Shown here: one piece after another, positions 42,364 through 51,166 of the stretch
How the letters are laid out: every line of letters starts with the position of its first letter
Position numbering within the stretch: position 1 is the first letter of the stretch
NCBI RefSeq assembly: GCF_036345155.1
Contig: NZ_CP107773.1
Location: forward strand, 62,001-126,000
From: Streptomyces sp. NBC_00582
GTDB lineage: Bacteria; Actinomycetota; Actinomycetes; Streptomycetales; Streptomycetaceae
DNA length: 64,000 nucleotides
Reading direction: 5' to 3'
The notes under the pieces: model-generated
Databases searched by the model: none
What the model was told of the DNA's origin: nothing
The model's input: the letters and a program-made list of their open reading frames with translations, nothing else
Translations under genes and position numbers: made by a program

Positions 42364-44758
42364 GACCACCCGGGAGTTCTGCAGCACCCACGACGGGGAA
42401 TGGGGCGAGTGGCAGCGGGCGGGCGGGGACATCGTCGGGTTCAGGGACCAGGCGCAACCCCTGCAGCCGCGTGGGGGACGGGGTCGGACGCCCTGCCTGG
42501 TCTGCCCTCACGCCTTGGCCTATGGAGGCGAGGGGCTCTGCTACCTGCACACGGAGAACCTCGTCTCCTGGCAGGCTTACCAGCGTCGGAAGGGCAGGCC
42601 CGACGGCGTCGATGTGTTCCTGATCGGCCGGGAGCCGTATCCGGACTTCGGGAAATGCCGGGTGGTCGCCTGCTCGGACCCGGCGGCGCAGTGGCTCGGC
42701 TTCTGCGTTGTGCACGGGTCTCGCTACAAGGCGGCCGGCCTGCCGGGTGGAGCCCGATGCGGGGGTGCGGCCGGCAAGCACCTGCCGGCGGAGCGGCCGG
42801 AGGCCCTCTACGAGGACCGCGCGGCGTTCGAGCGCTGGTGCGTGCAGGAGAACCCGATCGCGCGGATGGACGGAAGGCTTTCCCTGCTCGGGCTGCGGCC
42901 GCTGGTGCGGGCGGAGATCAAATGGACGATTGTTCAGCACATCCAGGGCCCGACCGAGGGGGCTCACTGGCCGTTGACGTTCGTACAGCGGGTGGTGAAC
43001 TACTGCCGGCTTCAGGATGTCTCCTCCCTGGCCGATCTTGATCTTGATCGGTTCCGGCAGGACTCCGTCAACGTGTCGAAGATCGCCAGGCGGATGCTCC
43101 GGTATCTGCAGTTGCTCTACTTCACGCGGGAGGACACGAAGGAGATCGGCTACATCGAGCTGGACCACTTCGGTGTCCGGCTCAAGCAGAGCGCGGGCCA
43201 CGTCGATCTGACCGGGGTGTCGCAGCGGTGGCTGCGTGATCTTCTCTGGGAGTGGCTCGAAAACCGGCTGCTGACCGATCCGCCGCGGAGCATCACCCCG
43301 ATCGCGAACCCCAAGCGCGGCTGCATGGAGTTGTCCGCCTTCCTGGAGAGCCGTGCTCCGGAGGGAGGCCACAACCCCTCGTTCCTGACGCGCCAGCACA
43401 TGCTCGATTTCGTGGTCGACCAGCGCTACAGGGCGTCGCACGGACTGAAGTCCCTGGCCATCCACGACGTCCGCACGGGTGAACCCAATACGGTCAAGGC
43501 TGCGACCGTCAGCCGGGTGTTCGACGGAGCCCGGCAGGTCCTGCGCGCGGCGATGGAGAACGGCCGGGCGTCCCAGCTCGGAGTGGACAACGCGTTCGTC
43601 GTGGCTCTTCCCCACGGAGGGAACAGCCGGGGCGGGCGCCGCAAGCCGTTCTCCGACGAGATGGCCCGAGCACTGGCCAACGGGGCCAACCTGCAGCGTT
43701 TTGACGACATGGATGTCGAGGATCGTGGGTTGCGGCTGGTCTGGGAAGCGCTGGTACTGACCGGGCGCCGATGCGGGGAGGTTCTCGAAGTGAGGCTGGA
43801 GTGCATCGGCCGCTACAAGGGCTTGCCGATGTTCTGGCACGACCAGACCAAGGTCGGGAACATGGACGAGGGTATCCGCATCCCGGAGCGGCTCTTCCAG
43901 GCCATCGGGCAGCGCCAGGCCAAGACCATCGCCCGGTTCGTCCAGCGGCACGGCCGCCCGCCGACCGCGCAGGAGCGGTCGGAGATCGCCCTGTTCCCTC
44001 GGCGCGGAACCAACCGGTCACTCCTCAAGAGTGTCAGCTACGGATGGTTCCAGAGCCTTTTCAGTGACTGGGTGGCAACCCTCGATCTCGCTCATTGCGT
44101 CGCCCATCAGGCCCGCCACACCCTGGCGACCAACCTCCTCAAGGCCGGCGCGAACCTCACCCATGTGAAGCGCTATCTCGGCCAGGTCTCCGACGCGATG
44201 GCCGAGCACTACGTCCACCTCGCGAACACCGATCCCAAGCTCGAACAGGCTCTCAACGCCGTCTGGGTCGCAGGACCGGGCTCGGCGGAGCCGGGCCTGG
44301 TCCTGTCCGCCGGCGAGGACATGACCCGCGAACAGGCCGAGGCCCTTGCGATCGACCTCACCCGCCGTTCCACCCCCGCCGAAGGCGGGTTCTGCACCTT
44401 CCAGCCTGTCGTCAACGGTGATGCCTGCCCCTGGAACGTGGACTGCCACAACTGCGACAAGTTCGTCCTCTCCGGCGCCGACCTCGTCTACTGGCACCGC
44501 AAGCGCGAGCAGTGGCGCACGGTCGCCGAGGGCGCTGACGACCCCAAGGTTGCCGACTACCTCCACGACTTCTTCGAGCCCACCGCCCGCGCGATCGACG
44601 GCCTGGAGAAGGCCTTGGCCGCTGTCGGGCTCCTGGACGAGGCGCTCACCCTTGACCTCCGCCGGCCGCAGGACTACTTCGGCCGCGTCTGGAGCACGGC
44701 CTTCCGCGCCCAGGAACTCGCCCGCCACGAAGCCGAGACTGATGAGGAAGCCGCGTGA
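42155..44758 (+). CDS. large tyrosine recombinase, TnpB-like, 867 aa
   Basis: Second recombinase of the element. The catalytic Arg lies in VLTGRRCGEVLEVRLECI, the His-x-x-Arg box in HQARHTLATNLLKAGANL and the Tyr in AMAEHYVHLAN (about residues 530, 650 and 690). The N-terminal half carries several Cys/His clusters (CRVAGCERGRETTREFCSTH, CLVCPHALAYG) that may bind zinc and DNA; the C-terminus has another (CPWNVDCHNCDKF). The GTG at 42155 follows GGGGGAGT. At 867 aa it is larger than staphylococcal TnpB, but the gene order matches Tn554. Confidence 0.88.
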   Translation: MTTRLPLLPIVGVGSTSPTRTTTDRLELLETLIAAPRFDPVFRSDVITVGPDHPAFGWRCRVAGCERGRETTREFCSTHDGEWGEWQRAGGDIVGFRDQAQPLQPRGGRGRTPCLVCPHALAYGGEGLCYLHTENLVSWQAYQRRKGRPDGVDVFLIGREPYPDFGKCRVVACSDPAAQWLGFCVVHGSRYKAAGLPGGARCGGAAGKHLPAERPEALYEDRAAFERWCVQENPIARMDGRLSLLGLRPLVRAEIKWTIVQHIQGPTEGAHWPLTFVQRVVNYCRLQDVSSLADLDLDRFRQDSVNVSKIARRMLRYLQLLYFTREDTKEIGYIELDHFGVRLKQSAGHVDLTGVSQRWLRDLLWEWLENRLLTDPPRSITPIANPKRGCMELSAFLESRAPEGGHNPSFLTRQHMLDFVVDQRYRASHGLKSLAIHDVRTGEPNTVKAATVSRVFDGARQVLRAAMENGRASQLGVDNAFVVALPHGGNSRGGRRKPFSDEMARALANGANLQRFDDMDVEDRGLRLVWEALVLTGRRCGEVLEVRLECIGRYKGLPMFWHDQTKVGNMDEGIRIPERLFQAIGQRQAKTIARFVQRHGRPPTAQERSEIALFPRRGTNRSLLKSVSYGWFQSLFSDWVATLDLAHCVAHQARHTLATNLLKAGANLTHVKRYLGQVSDAMAEHYVHLANTDPKLEQALNAVWVAGPGSAEPGLVLSAGEDMTREQAEALAIDLTRRSTPAEGGFCTFQPVVNGDACPWNVDCHNCDKFVLSGADLVYWHRKREQWRTVAEGADDPKVADYLHDFFEPTARAIDGLEKALAAVGLLDEALTLDLRRPQDYFGRVWSTAFRAQELARHEAETDEEAA

Positions 44759-45324
44759 GGCCAGAATCCACAGCAGCAGCCATCGCGGCCCGCCGCACCC
44801 AGACCCAGCAGAAGCTGGAACAGGTCTCCACCGCGATCGGCCAGCTCCGCCGCGAACGCGGCCGGCCCACGATCCGCGGCATTGCCCAGCGCGCTGGCGT
44901 ATCCGCCACGTTTCTCTACGAGAACACTGAGGCCCGCGTGCTCGTGGCGAACACCGTCACCGACAGCCGCAGCCGCCACGACCGTCAGGCCCAGCAGCAG
45001 CACGACCAGATCGAGGCGACCTGGCGCGAACGCGCGCTGAACGCCGAGGCCGAGCTCACTCGCACCCAGAAGGAGGTCCTGTCCCAGCGGCAGCGGATCG
45101 GCGAGCTCATGGGCCAGATCCGCGACTTCGACCAGATGGTCCCCGGCGAGTCACTTCAGTCCCTGACTACCGAGAACACCACCCTCCGGCACCGCGTTCA
45201 GCAGCTGACCCGCGAGCACCGGACCCTGCAGGAACGCCTCGAAGGCGCCCGGTCCAACCTCCGCTTCGCCGACAAGCGCGTCGCCGACCTCGAAGTCCAA
45301 CTCCTCGAACAGACCAGGTCGTGA
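44755..45324 (+). CDS. TnpC-like coiled-coil protein, 189 aa
   Basis: Accessory protein of Tn554-type elements, resembling the DUF6262 group. A short HTH region near the N-terminus (RPTIRGIAQRAGVSATFLYE, about 37-57) is followed by a long coiled coil (about 75-188; for example TEVLSQRQ-type heptads and VADLEVQLLEQ). In Tn554, TnpC influences the orientation and frequency of transposition. The GTG start overlaps the stop of the preceding gene (GTGA), so it is co-translated. Confidence 0.8.
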   Translation: MRPESTAAAIAARRTQTQQKLEQVSTAIGQLRRERGRPTIRGIAQRAGVSATFLYENTEARVLVANTVTDSRSRHDRQAQQQHDQIEATWRERALNAEAELTRTQKEVLSQRQRIGELMGQIRDFDQMVPGESLQSLTTENTTLRHRVQQLTREHRTLQERLEGARSNLRFADKRVADLEVQLLEQTRS

Positions 45325-45560
45325 CGAATCCCCCAGCCGTGATCCACCTCCACCGCGACCAGGCCGCCTCACTCGTCCGGCTGCTGCGAGAGCTGGAACG
45401 GTTCCTCGAGGAGTGCGGCGAAACCGTCGAAGCTGCAATGGCAACCCACTTCGGTCTCGACCCGGCCAGCGAGGCGTTCAGCGCCGCCTTCTCCCTCCAC
45501 GCGGACACGATCGAGAGCGCACTGGGCACTGAGAACACCACGTCGCGAACACCTACGTGA
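45321..45560 (+). CDS. small accessory protein of the element, 79 aa
   Basis: Small helical acidic protein of unknown function. The GTG at 45321 overlaps the stop of the coiled-coil gene (GTGA). The product includes QAASLVRLLRELERFLEECG and ends with TSRTPT. It lies just before the right end of the element, so it is part of the mobile unit, perhaps a fourth subunit or regulator of the recombination complex. There is no relative in classical Tn554 that I can recall. Confidence 0.65.
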   Translation: MTNPPAVIHLHRDQAASLVRLLRELERFLEECGETVEAAMATHFGLDPASEAFSAAFSLHADTIESALGTENTTSRTPT

Positions 45561-45596
45561 CGCATCACCCCAGGTCAGCAGCGTTGCATGCGCTTC

Positions 45597-45609
45597 GCCG
45601 TTCGGAAAA
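45597..45609 (+). repeat. right inverted end of element
   Basis: GCCGTTCGGAAAA, the reverse complement of the left end at 40843-40855. Confidence 0.85.
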
Positions 45610-45879
45610 GCCGAAGGCGCTGCCCAGAATCGGGCGAAGGCGATGTGCAACGGGTGCCCCGTGCGCACCGAATGCCTGGCCGATGCCCTGGACAACCGCA
45701 TCGAGTTCGGCGTGTGGGGCGGCATGACAGAACGTGAACGTCGTGCGCTCCTGCGCCGCAGGCCGACCGTCACCTCCTGGCGTCGCCTCCTGGAAACAGC
45801 CCGCATGGAACACGAAGAGCACCCCCGTGGTGCTGTCCCGTCAGGCGGCGCGCTCCAGGAACTGCACGAGGTCTGCTGA
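45610..45879 (+). pseudogene. wbl: whiB-like gene, 3' fragment (interrupted)
   Basis: After the right core GCCGAA (45610-45615) the reading resumes GAAQNRAKAMCNGCPVRTEC with the remaining three cluster cysteines, then the WhiB signature FGVWGGMTERERRALL and a basic tail. It fits exactly behind the 5' fragment at 40771-40842. It could still be translated from the ATG at 45643, but that product would lack the first cluster cysteine. Confidence 0.9.
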
Positions 45880-45951
45880 CCGTTGCCGCGACGCCCATCC
45901 GATCACGATGGGTGTTCGGCGCCCGGGTACGAAGCTGCCCATGCCTGGCGT

Positions 45952-45991
45952 GGTGACCACGTCCCCTCCTCCTGGAGGGGACGCGGTCACC
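45952..45991. terminator. bidirectional hairpin between whiB and the - strand operon
   Basis: GGTGACC pairs with GGTCACC, enclosing an inner 9-bp stem GTCCCCTCC/GGAGGGGAC with a 4-base loop. It lies between convergent genes and probably serves both strands. Confidence 0.65.
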
Positions 45992-46013
45992 TTCAGGAGG
46001 CTGACGTTCGCCG

Positions 46014-46796
46014 TCACGACTGCCGCGGAGGGGCAAAACGCGCCTCGGCGCGACCCCTTTGTACGGTGACCTGCTCCAGAAGCCGGCCGTCACGGCGGAT
46101 GTGCCAGGCAATGGGCCCGTGCACGATGGTGAAGCCGTCCGGGCGCGCGGAGACCTGGTGCTCCGAGACCCGCGCGAGCACGAACTCCAGCTGGCCTCGG
46201 ATCACGGCCAGCCGCTCCTCATCCGGGACCGTGGCGAAGTACACGCAGTCACGGACCGTCGTGCGGCACACCATGATGGCCACGTCGAGCTGCCGCAACT
46301 GGCGCCACACCCGCAGCCCGTTCCCGTTCGCGGGAAGACCGGCCGGGTGCCCCGACCAGGTCAGGCACGGAGTCTTCACTCCCTTGCGGCGCTGCTTCGC
46401 CGCCCGCTGTTCCTCCTTGAGCTGTGCGGCCGCCGCCGATGCCCGATCGGCCTCGGTGCGGGCCTCCATCCAGGTCCGTGCGCCGCTGAGGTTGCTGTAG
46501 GCGAACAGGCCGAGCGTCCGAGAGTCGATCATGACGTGGTACCTGCCGACGCGCTGGGGGAGCGTCAGCCGCATCAGGTCCTTGTCCGGTCGGGTGGACA
46601 CGTCCCCGCGGACGGCCGCCTCCTCGACCAGGTCCAGGAGTTGCGCTCGGGCCAGCGACTCACTGACGCCGTGGTCGCGAACGTAGGACCGGAGCGCGCC
46701 GGGCAGTACGGTCACCTGCTGGCGCAGCGCGAGGGCCTCATACGGAGGAAAGTTCGCTTCACGTACCCAACGGGCCTGCTGTGAAGCCGAGTTCAC
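46014..46796 (-). CDS. hypothetical protein, 260 aa
   Basis: Protein of unknown family. The GTG at 46796 overlaps the stop of the ATPase gene (GTGA). The N-terminal part contains a possible winged-helix (SYVRDHGVSESLARAQLLDL), the middle an Arg/Lys-rich helix (ADRASAAAAQLKEEQRAAKQ), and the C-terminal part alpha/beta sequence (VAIMVCRTTVRDCVYFATVP). No signal peptide or membrane segment. Close coupling to the CpaE/ParA-like ATPase suggests a shared complex. Confidence 0.65.
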   Translation of the reverse strand: MNSASQQARWVREANFPPYEALALRQQVTVLPGALRSYVRDHGVSESLARAQLLDLVEEAAVRGDVSTRPDKDLMRLTLPQRVGRYHVMIDSRTLGLFAYSNLSGARTWMEARTEADRASAAAAQLKEEQRAAKQRRKGVKTPCLTWSGHPAGLPANGNGLRVWRQLRQLDVAIMVCRTTVRDCVYFATVPDEERLAVIRGQLEFVLARVSEHQVSARPDGFTIVHGPIAWHIRRDGRLLEQVTVQRGRAEARFAPPRQS

Positions 46797-48244
46797 GCCC
46801 GCTCTCCCCTCAGGCGCTGCGGCAGCTGCTCGATCACCGAGCGGACCAGGGCCAGCGACGTGGCGGCCGCCCGTGCCGACGGCGTCGCCAGGCCGGCCGG
46901 ATTGCCCCACAGTGCCTGCCACTCGTGGAGGTCGGGCAGGACCATGAGCCCCGACAGGCCGTGCTGGGTGATGGCCGCGGCCGTCTCGTTGAGCTGGCCG
47001 GCGTCGATGGCATGGCGGGTGCGGGCCAGCACGCCGAGAACCGGTGCCGGCGGCAGTCCGCGGACCTCGCCCGCCAGGTCCCGGGCGACGTCCGCTCCCG
47101 GCCGGGGCAGCGCCTTGTACTCGATGAGGTCCGTGAACGGCGCGAACAGGTCCTCGTCCCTGATCACGGCCGCCGCCCACCGGGACCGGTGCTCCTCCCA
47201 CAGGCTCAGCCCCCACTTCTCGACGGCCTGCTCCTCGATGTCTGCGAAGAACACCCTGAGGGCAGCCCACCATTCGTCCTCGCTCAAGTCGCCCGGGGCC
47301 AGGCCCTCCCGCTGGCGCTGCCGATGGCGTTCCGCCCAGCCGGCCGCGGCCTGGGCCCAGTGGTCCGGATGCCGCCGCAGGCCCTCGGGATGCAGGAACC
47401 GGATGAAGTCGGCCCGCCAGGCATCGAGGTCGACACCAGGCTGTACCGCGGCCTTGCCGGCCGGCGTGCCGCCGGGCTCCTTCCCGTCCTCCTGGTCTTC
47501 CTCGGTCTCGTCGAGATCCGAGGAGTCCCAGTAGAGGACGTCATGGAAGTCGTCCCACCACTCCTCGACCCCGTCCGGGTCGGACGCGTCGTACACGGCC
47601 GCCTGTCCGTCCTCGGAACGCGCGGCCACATACACGCCGAACATGAGGTCGAGGAAGGTCATCAACGTTTCGAGCGGGCCCGGTACCTGCGACGGGTGGC
47701 CTGCGAGCTGGTCGTCCAGCCACTGCCACATCCGCACGTGCTGCGGGCGCCGGTCGATCACCTCGGTGGACGTCCACACCGCTGAACCGCCGCTGCCATA
47801 GGGGCGGTCGGTGAGCACCGCGAGAATCAGATCGCTCCCGCCGGCGAGGTGCCGGCGCCGGAAGCCGGGGTCGAGGACGACGACGTCGTACTCCCACTGG
47901 CGGGCCCGGGAGATCATCTCCCACGCCTCCCCGGGATCGTCCGGCAGGAACCCGACGTTCAGCCGGCCCCGGCCGGTGAAGGCGGGCGGAGGCTGATCAC
48001 CGAACATCCGCATGGCGTTGCTCGGCTCCTCATCGCCGAGCAGCAGGACCCGTTGGCCCGACCGTGCCAGTGCCCCGGCCAGGACCACCGCGGTGGTCGT
48101 GCACCCGGTCCCGCCACGGCCGTCGGCCGAAGCCACCGCCACCACGCCGCCGCCCGACGTGCCGGCCGGGCCGATGGTGCGCGGCTGGATCCGCGCCGGG
48201 CTCGGCCCCTCGAGTTCCTCGGCGTCGGCGGACGCCAGTGCCAC
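46793..48244 (-). CDS. CpaE/ParA-like ATPase with atypical P-loop, about 483 aa
   Basis: P-loop ATPase of the MinD/ParA superfamily. The loop reads DGRGGTGCTTTAVVLAGALA, where Arg and Cys replace the two lysines of KGGxGKTT; CpaE/TadZ-type proteins show similar degenerate loops. A strand like YDVVVLDPGFRRRHLAGGSD fits Walker B. A long helical C-terminal half follows (about 190-480). The GTG at 48244 is a formal start, but upstream sequence in a different frame appears to be the N-terminal half of the same protein, so the gene may be frameshifted. Function is unknown; pilus, secretion or partition roles are possible. Confidence 0.65.
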   Translation of the reverse strand: MALASADAEELEGPSPARIQPRTIGPAGTSGGGVVAVASADGRGGTGCTTTAVVLAGALARSGQRVLLLGDEEPSNAMRMFGDQPPPAFTGRGRLNVGFLPDDPGEAWEMISRARQWEYDVVVLDPGFRRRHLAGGSDLILAVLTDRPYGSGGSAVWTSTEVIDRRPQHVRMWQWLDDQLAGHPSQVPGPLETLMTFLDLMFGVYVAARSEDGQAAVYDASDPDGVEEWWDDFHDVLYWDSSDLDETEEDQEDGKEPGGTPAGKAAVQPGVDLDAWRADFIRFLHPEGLRRHPDHWAQAAAGWAERHRQRQREGLAPGDLSEDEWWAALRVFFADIEEQAVEKWGLSLWEEHRSRWAAAVIRDEDLFAPFTDLIEYKALPRPGADVARDLAGEVRGLPPAPVLGVLARTRHAIDAGQLNETAAAITQHGLSGLMVLPDLHEWQALWGNPAGLATPSARAAATSLALVRSVIEQLPQRLRGERA

Positions 48245-48909
48245 TCGGGCACCCTCTCCACGAAGAGCCCGGCCCGGCGTAGCGCCCGGCTCCACTGCGT
48301 GCTCTCGCCGGGAGCGAACGGCCGGCTCAGAAGCTCCAGCGGGCCCCCTTCCCACCGCTGGGGGAGGGGCTCGTCCCACAATGGCTCGCCGCCGGCAGTG
48401 GTGGTCCATGCGGCGGCGCGTTCCAGGTCCTCCTGCCCGGCCCGGCCCGCCCAGGCCCGCGCCGTGCGACCCGTTCCCGCCGTGTGCTGGACCCGTACGG
48501 TGATGCGCGCGCCCCGGCCGATCAGCGCCAGCTGGAGGTCCTGACCCGGGCTCGCCCACGCCCGCAGCCACGGGATGCCCGACAGCTCCGGTCCCACCCG
48601 GGCCGGGAGGAGCCGGGCGAGAACCAGCGGCACATCGTGCTCGCCCACCCACAGCGTCAGACCGGCCGCCGACGGCGACGCGGCCGCGACACCCGCAAGC
48701 GTGCCAGCGGAAGCCGGCTCATCGGCGCGAAGCGCGGGGCGCATCAGCGCCCGCAGGACTCCCGCCTCCAGGAGTTCTTGCACCCAGTCCGCGGCATCGG
48801 GGACCAGTCCCTGCTGCAGGCCATTGTTCCGATACCACTCCAGAGCCACGGCGCGGGACTCACCCGTGTACTTCTGCCGCAGTCGTGCAACATCGCGTTC
48901 GGTCGCCAC
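48245..48909 (-). pseudogene. N-terminal half of the ATPase gene, separated by a frameshift
   Basis: From a GTG at 48909 the frame encodes coherent sequence (VATERDVARLRQKYTGESRA, GLTLWVGEHDVPLVLARLLP, WLRAWASPGQDLQLALIGRG) to about AGLFVERVPE near 48250, then becomes Arg/Pro-rich and runs on to 47959 across the ATPase frame. The ATPase frame picks up coherent sequence at the same place (VALASADAEELEGPS). A single-base change near 48235-48255 would fuse both into one protein of about 700 residues. It could also be a separate gene with a corrupted end. Confidence 0.5.
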
Positions 48910-49304
48910 GTCAATCCAATCCGCGGCGCGACTCCCCGGACCGGCGCGCCAGCAGACGCAAGAAAGCTGATCAACTGACGTCGCAATTCGCGGCTTTCCG
49001 CCGAGCGCACACGCAGGTCCGGGCCGCGACGTGCAGGCAGGGGCAGCAGAGTCTGCCGCGGACCATCCTACCGAGTGGCGTCGAGCAGCGAAGTGGAACC
49101 GGCGTTGCACAGGCACGCCGGCCCCCGCTTACCCCAGCAAGATCCCCAGCCGGGCCGATGGGGAGGCAGCCGGCGCCGTTCCCGCGTAAGGGCTCAAGGG
49201 CCCAGGGATTCGTTTCAGGCGTTGTTCCGGCTGCCCGTCCACCGGCCCGGCCGGGACAGGATGGGAGGGGACGGGGTGAAGGACGGCCATGCACCGCTCC
49301 CGAT
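48910..49304. other. intergenic region between ATPase gene and IS110 remnant
   Basis: About 395 bases. No supported gene; short open frames on both strands are low-complexity. The promoter of the - strand ATPase operon would be expected here. No inverted ends of the IS110 element are recognised. Confidence 0.4.
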
Positions 49305-50012
49305 TCAGGGCTCACGGCCAAAGGCGACGTGCACGTGTTCGTCCTGGCCTTCCGTCACCCCGTCCCGGGCACCGGGGAACATGATGAATTCCTGGTAGGG
49401 CCGACCAGTCCGGACGCAGTGGTGCAGGCTGCTGAGCAGCCGGTTTCCTACGTGGCGCAGCGCGGCCGTGTAGCCGTCACCGCGTTCGCGGAGCGCGTGG
49501 TAAAGAGCGCGGCAACCGAGGCTGCGGGGCAGCGTGCCGAACGCCCACTGGTGGACGGCGGCCCTCAACACCCGGTTGCACACCCTGCGGTGAACGACCG
49601 TGTGGCTGCTGTCGGAGGACCAGGTGACGGGGCCCGGCGTAGGCGCGCAGATGGCGGCCGGTGGGGAAGCGGTCGGGGGTGTCGCCGATCTCAGCGAACA
49701 GCGGGCGGCGAGAAGAGGGCCGCAGGCAGGGAAAGACCGGTAGATCTGGTGGTGGGAGTAGGCGGAGAACATATTCTCTGCAAGATCGGTCAGCCGTAGG
49801 GCGTGTTGGCAGGCGAGGGAGAGCTCGGCGAGGTGAAGCCGGGTGCGGCCAGCGGCGGCGACGGTGTCGTGAAGGCGGCGCTTGGACAAGGCGGCCGCAT
49901 GGCGGAGGGTAGGCGCGAGGGCGAGCACCGCCCGGTCCTCCGGCCGGCGCAGACCGTGCTGGATGCCCGACCACGCCTCGACGGCGGCCGGGCATCCCAG
50001 GGTGCTGAGCAC
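49305..50012 (-). pseudogene. IS110-family transposase remnant with two frameshifts
   Basis: C-terminal half of an IS110 transposase (Transposase_20-like region). The reading runs IYRSFPACGPLLAARC in one frame, then LFAEIGDTPDRFPTGRHLRA and YAG in another, then returns to the first with VCNRVLRAAVHQWAFGTLPR, ALYHALRERGDGYTAALRHV and LSSLHHCVRTGRPYQEF. The two switches compensate. The N-terminal DEDD catalytic domain is missing; coherent sequence starts only at about 50012. The element is dead and probably marks an old insertion next to the HNH-like gene. Confidence 0.7.
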
Positions 50013-50082
50013 GACACCGGCAGGAGAGCCGCGAGAACAATTGCACCGCGCCCACTAGGGCTCCGCGCGTACGCTCCAGGCC

Positions 50083-50985
50083 ATGAACGAACTGCACTGC
50101 CTGTTCTGCGGCGTTGCCGTACGAGGTCGCCGAGAACACGTGCTGCCGTCCTGGTTCCTCAAGCGCCACAACGGACAAGGCCCCTTCACGACCGAAGTCA
50201 ACGGCGAGCCGGTCGCATACGCCAGCGGCGTCGTGGAACGGGACCATCTAGCCCGCCTAATGCTCCCGGTCTGCGGCAAAGGGGAAGAGCCGGCAGGGGG
50301 CCGGGACTGCAACGGGTGGCTGAACACCGCCTTCGAACAGCCCGCCAAGATCCCCGTCCGCGCCACGCTCGACGACCTAAAGCCCATTGACGGCCCCGCC
50401 GTACGCGCCTTCGTCCGCTGGGCCGTCAAGACACTGCTGCTGGCCAGCCACCCCGACGCCGAGCGCTCCGAACCGCCGCAGCGTGACCGCTCAGCATGGG
50501 AGTTCCCGGACGACTGGCTTCCCGGGCTGCGCACCACCGGCGATCTGCCCGCCGACTTGTCACTGTGGCTGGGCATCATCGACCCGAGCGCCGACGAGGA
50601 ATCCCGCGCCCCCGACGAGCAATTCCTGCTCCCGCGTATCCACCACCCCCACGCGGCCGGGGGGCCGGGCCAGGCGACGAACCTCGGATTCGGCCTGCCC
50701 GACGGGAGGATGGCGCAATTCCAGCTGCTCAGCCATCCCGTCATGGAAATCGGCCATCCCGCCGACGAGGCCGGGCTGGTGGTGAAGCTGTGGCCACTGC
50801 CGCCGAATCGTCTGGACATCAACGCGCTACCGATCCTCAGCGGTGAGGACAGCCGCCGAATCGCGCGGACCTTCGTCCGGGGCGGAACGTCGATCGGCCT
50901 CATGCCCGGGCAGACCCGGCTGCCGGAAGGGCTGCTCAGTCCCCGCATCCGGATCCGGGCCGTGGTTTCACAAAACCGGACGTAG
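50083..50985 (+). CDS. HNH-like treble-clef protein, 300 aa
   Basis: The N-terminal region has the layout of an HNH-type zinc finger: CLFCG at about residue 6, REHVLPSWFLKRH at about 17-29, a VCGKGEEPAGGRDCNGWLN stretch at about 64-83. The first and last cysteine pairs would hold zinc; His in EHV and Asn in CNGWLN match the catalytic positions. The remaining 215 residues are mixed alpha/beta without a known domain. The ATG at 50083 follows the transposase remnant. It may be a nuclease (defence, mobile or homing); without an experiment the activity is unproven. Confidence 0.6.
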   Translation: MNELHCLFCGVAVRGRREHVLPSWFLKRHNGQGPFTTEVNGEPVAYASGVVERDHLARLMLPVCGKGEEPAGGRDCNGWLNTAFEQPAKIPVRATLDDLKPIDGPAVRAFVRWAVKTLLLASHPDAERSEPPQRDRSAWEFPDDWLPGLRTTGDLPADLSLWLGIIDPSADEESRAPDEQFLLPRIHHPHAAGGPGQATNLGFGLPDGRMAQFQLLSHPVMEIGHPADEAGLVVKLWPLPPNRLDINALPILSGEDSRRIARTFVRGGTSIGLMPGQTRLPEGLLSPRIRIRAVVSQNRT

Positions 50986-51166
50986 GGCGAACTCCCGCGG
51001 ATCAGAAGTGATACCCGCCCGAGTGGCGTGGACAGCCGCCTGTTGTTCGGCGGCCCCGGGACGCGGGTGGAAGATTTCGGCAGGCTGTTCAGGGGTAAGG
51101 AGACGGGCGTGCTGCGGATGGCAGCGGCCATCCGTCCGCCAGCGGTGGCGCTGCCACCTGGGAGCG

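Larger units (their letters stand above)
40843..45609 (+). mobile_element. Tn554-like recombinase element inserted in whiB
   Basis: A 4,767-bp insertion carrying two large tyrosine recombinases, a coiled-coil TnpC-like protein and a small ORF, all on + and chained by overlapping starts and stops. Its ends are 13-bp perfect inverted repeats. The flanks are related hexamers, GTCGAG on the left and GCCGAA on the right, as expected for Tn554-type elements, which insert by site-specific recombination with non-identical flanking cores. Removing the element plus one core restores the WhiB frame. No cargo gene beyond the recombination set is visible. Confidence 0.85.
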
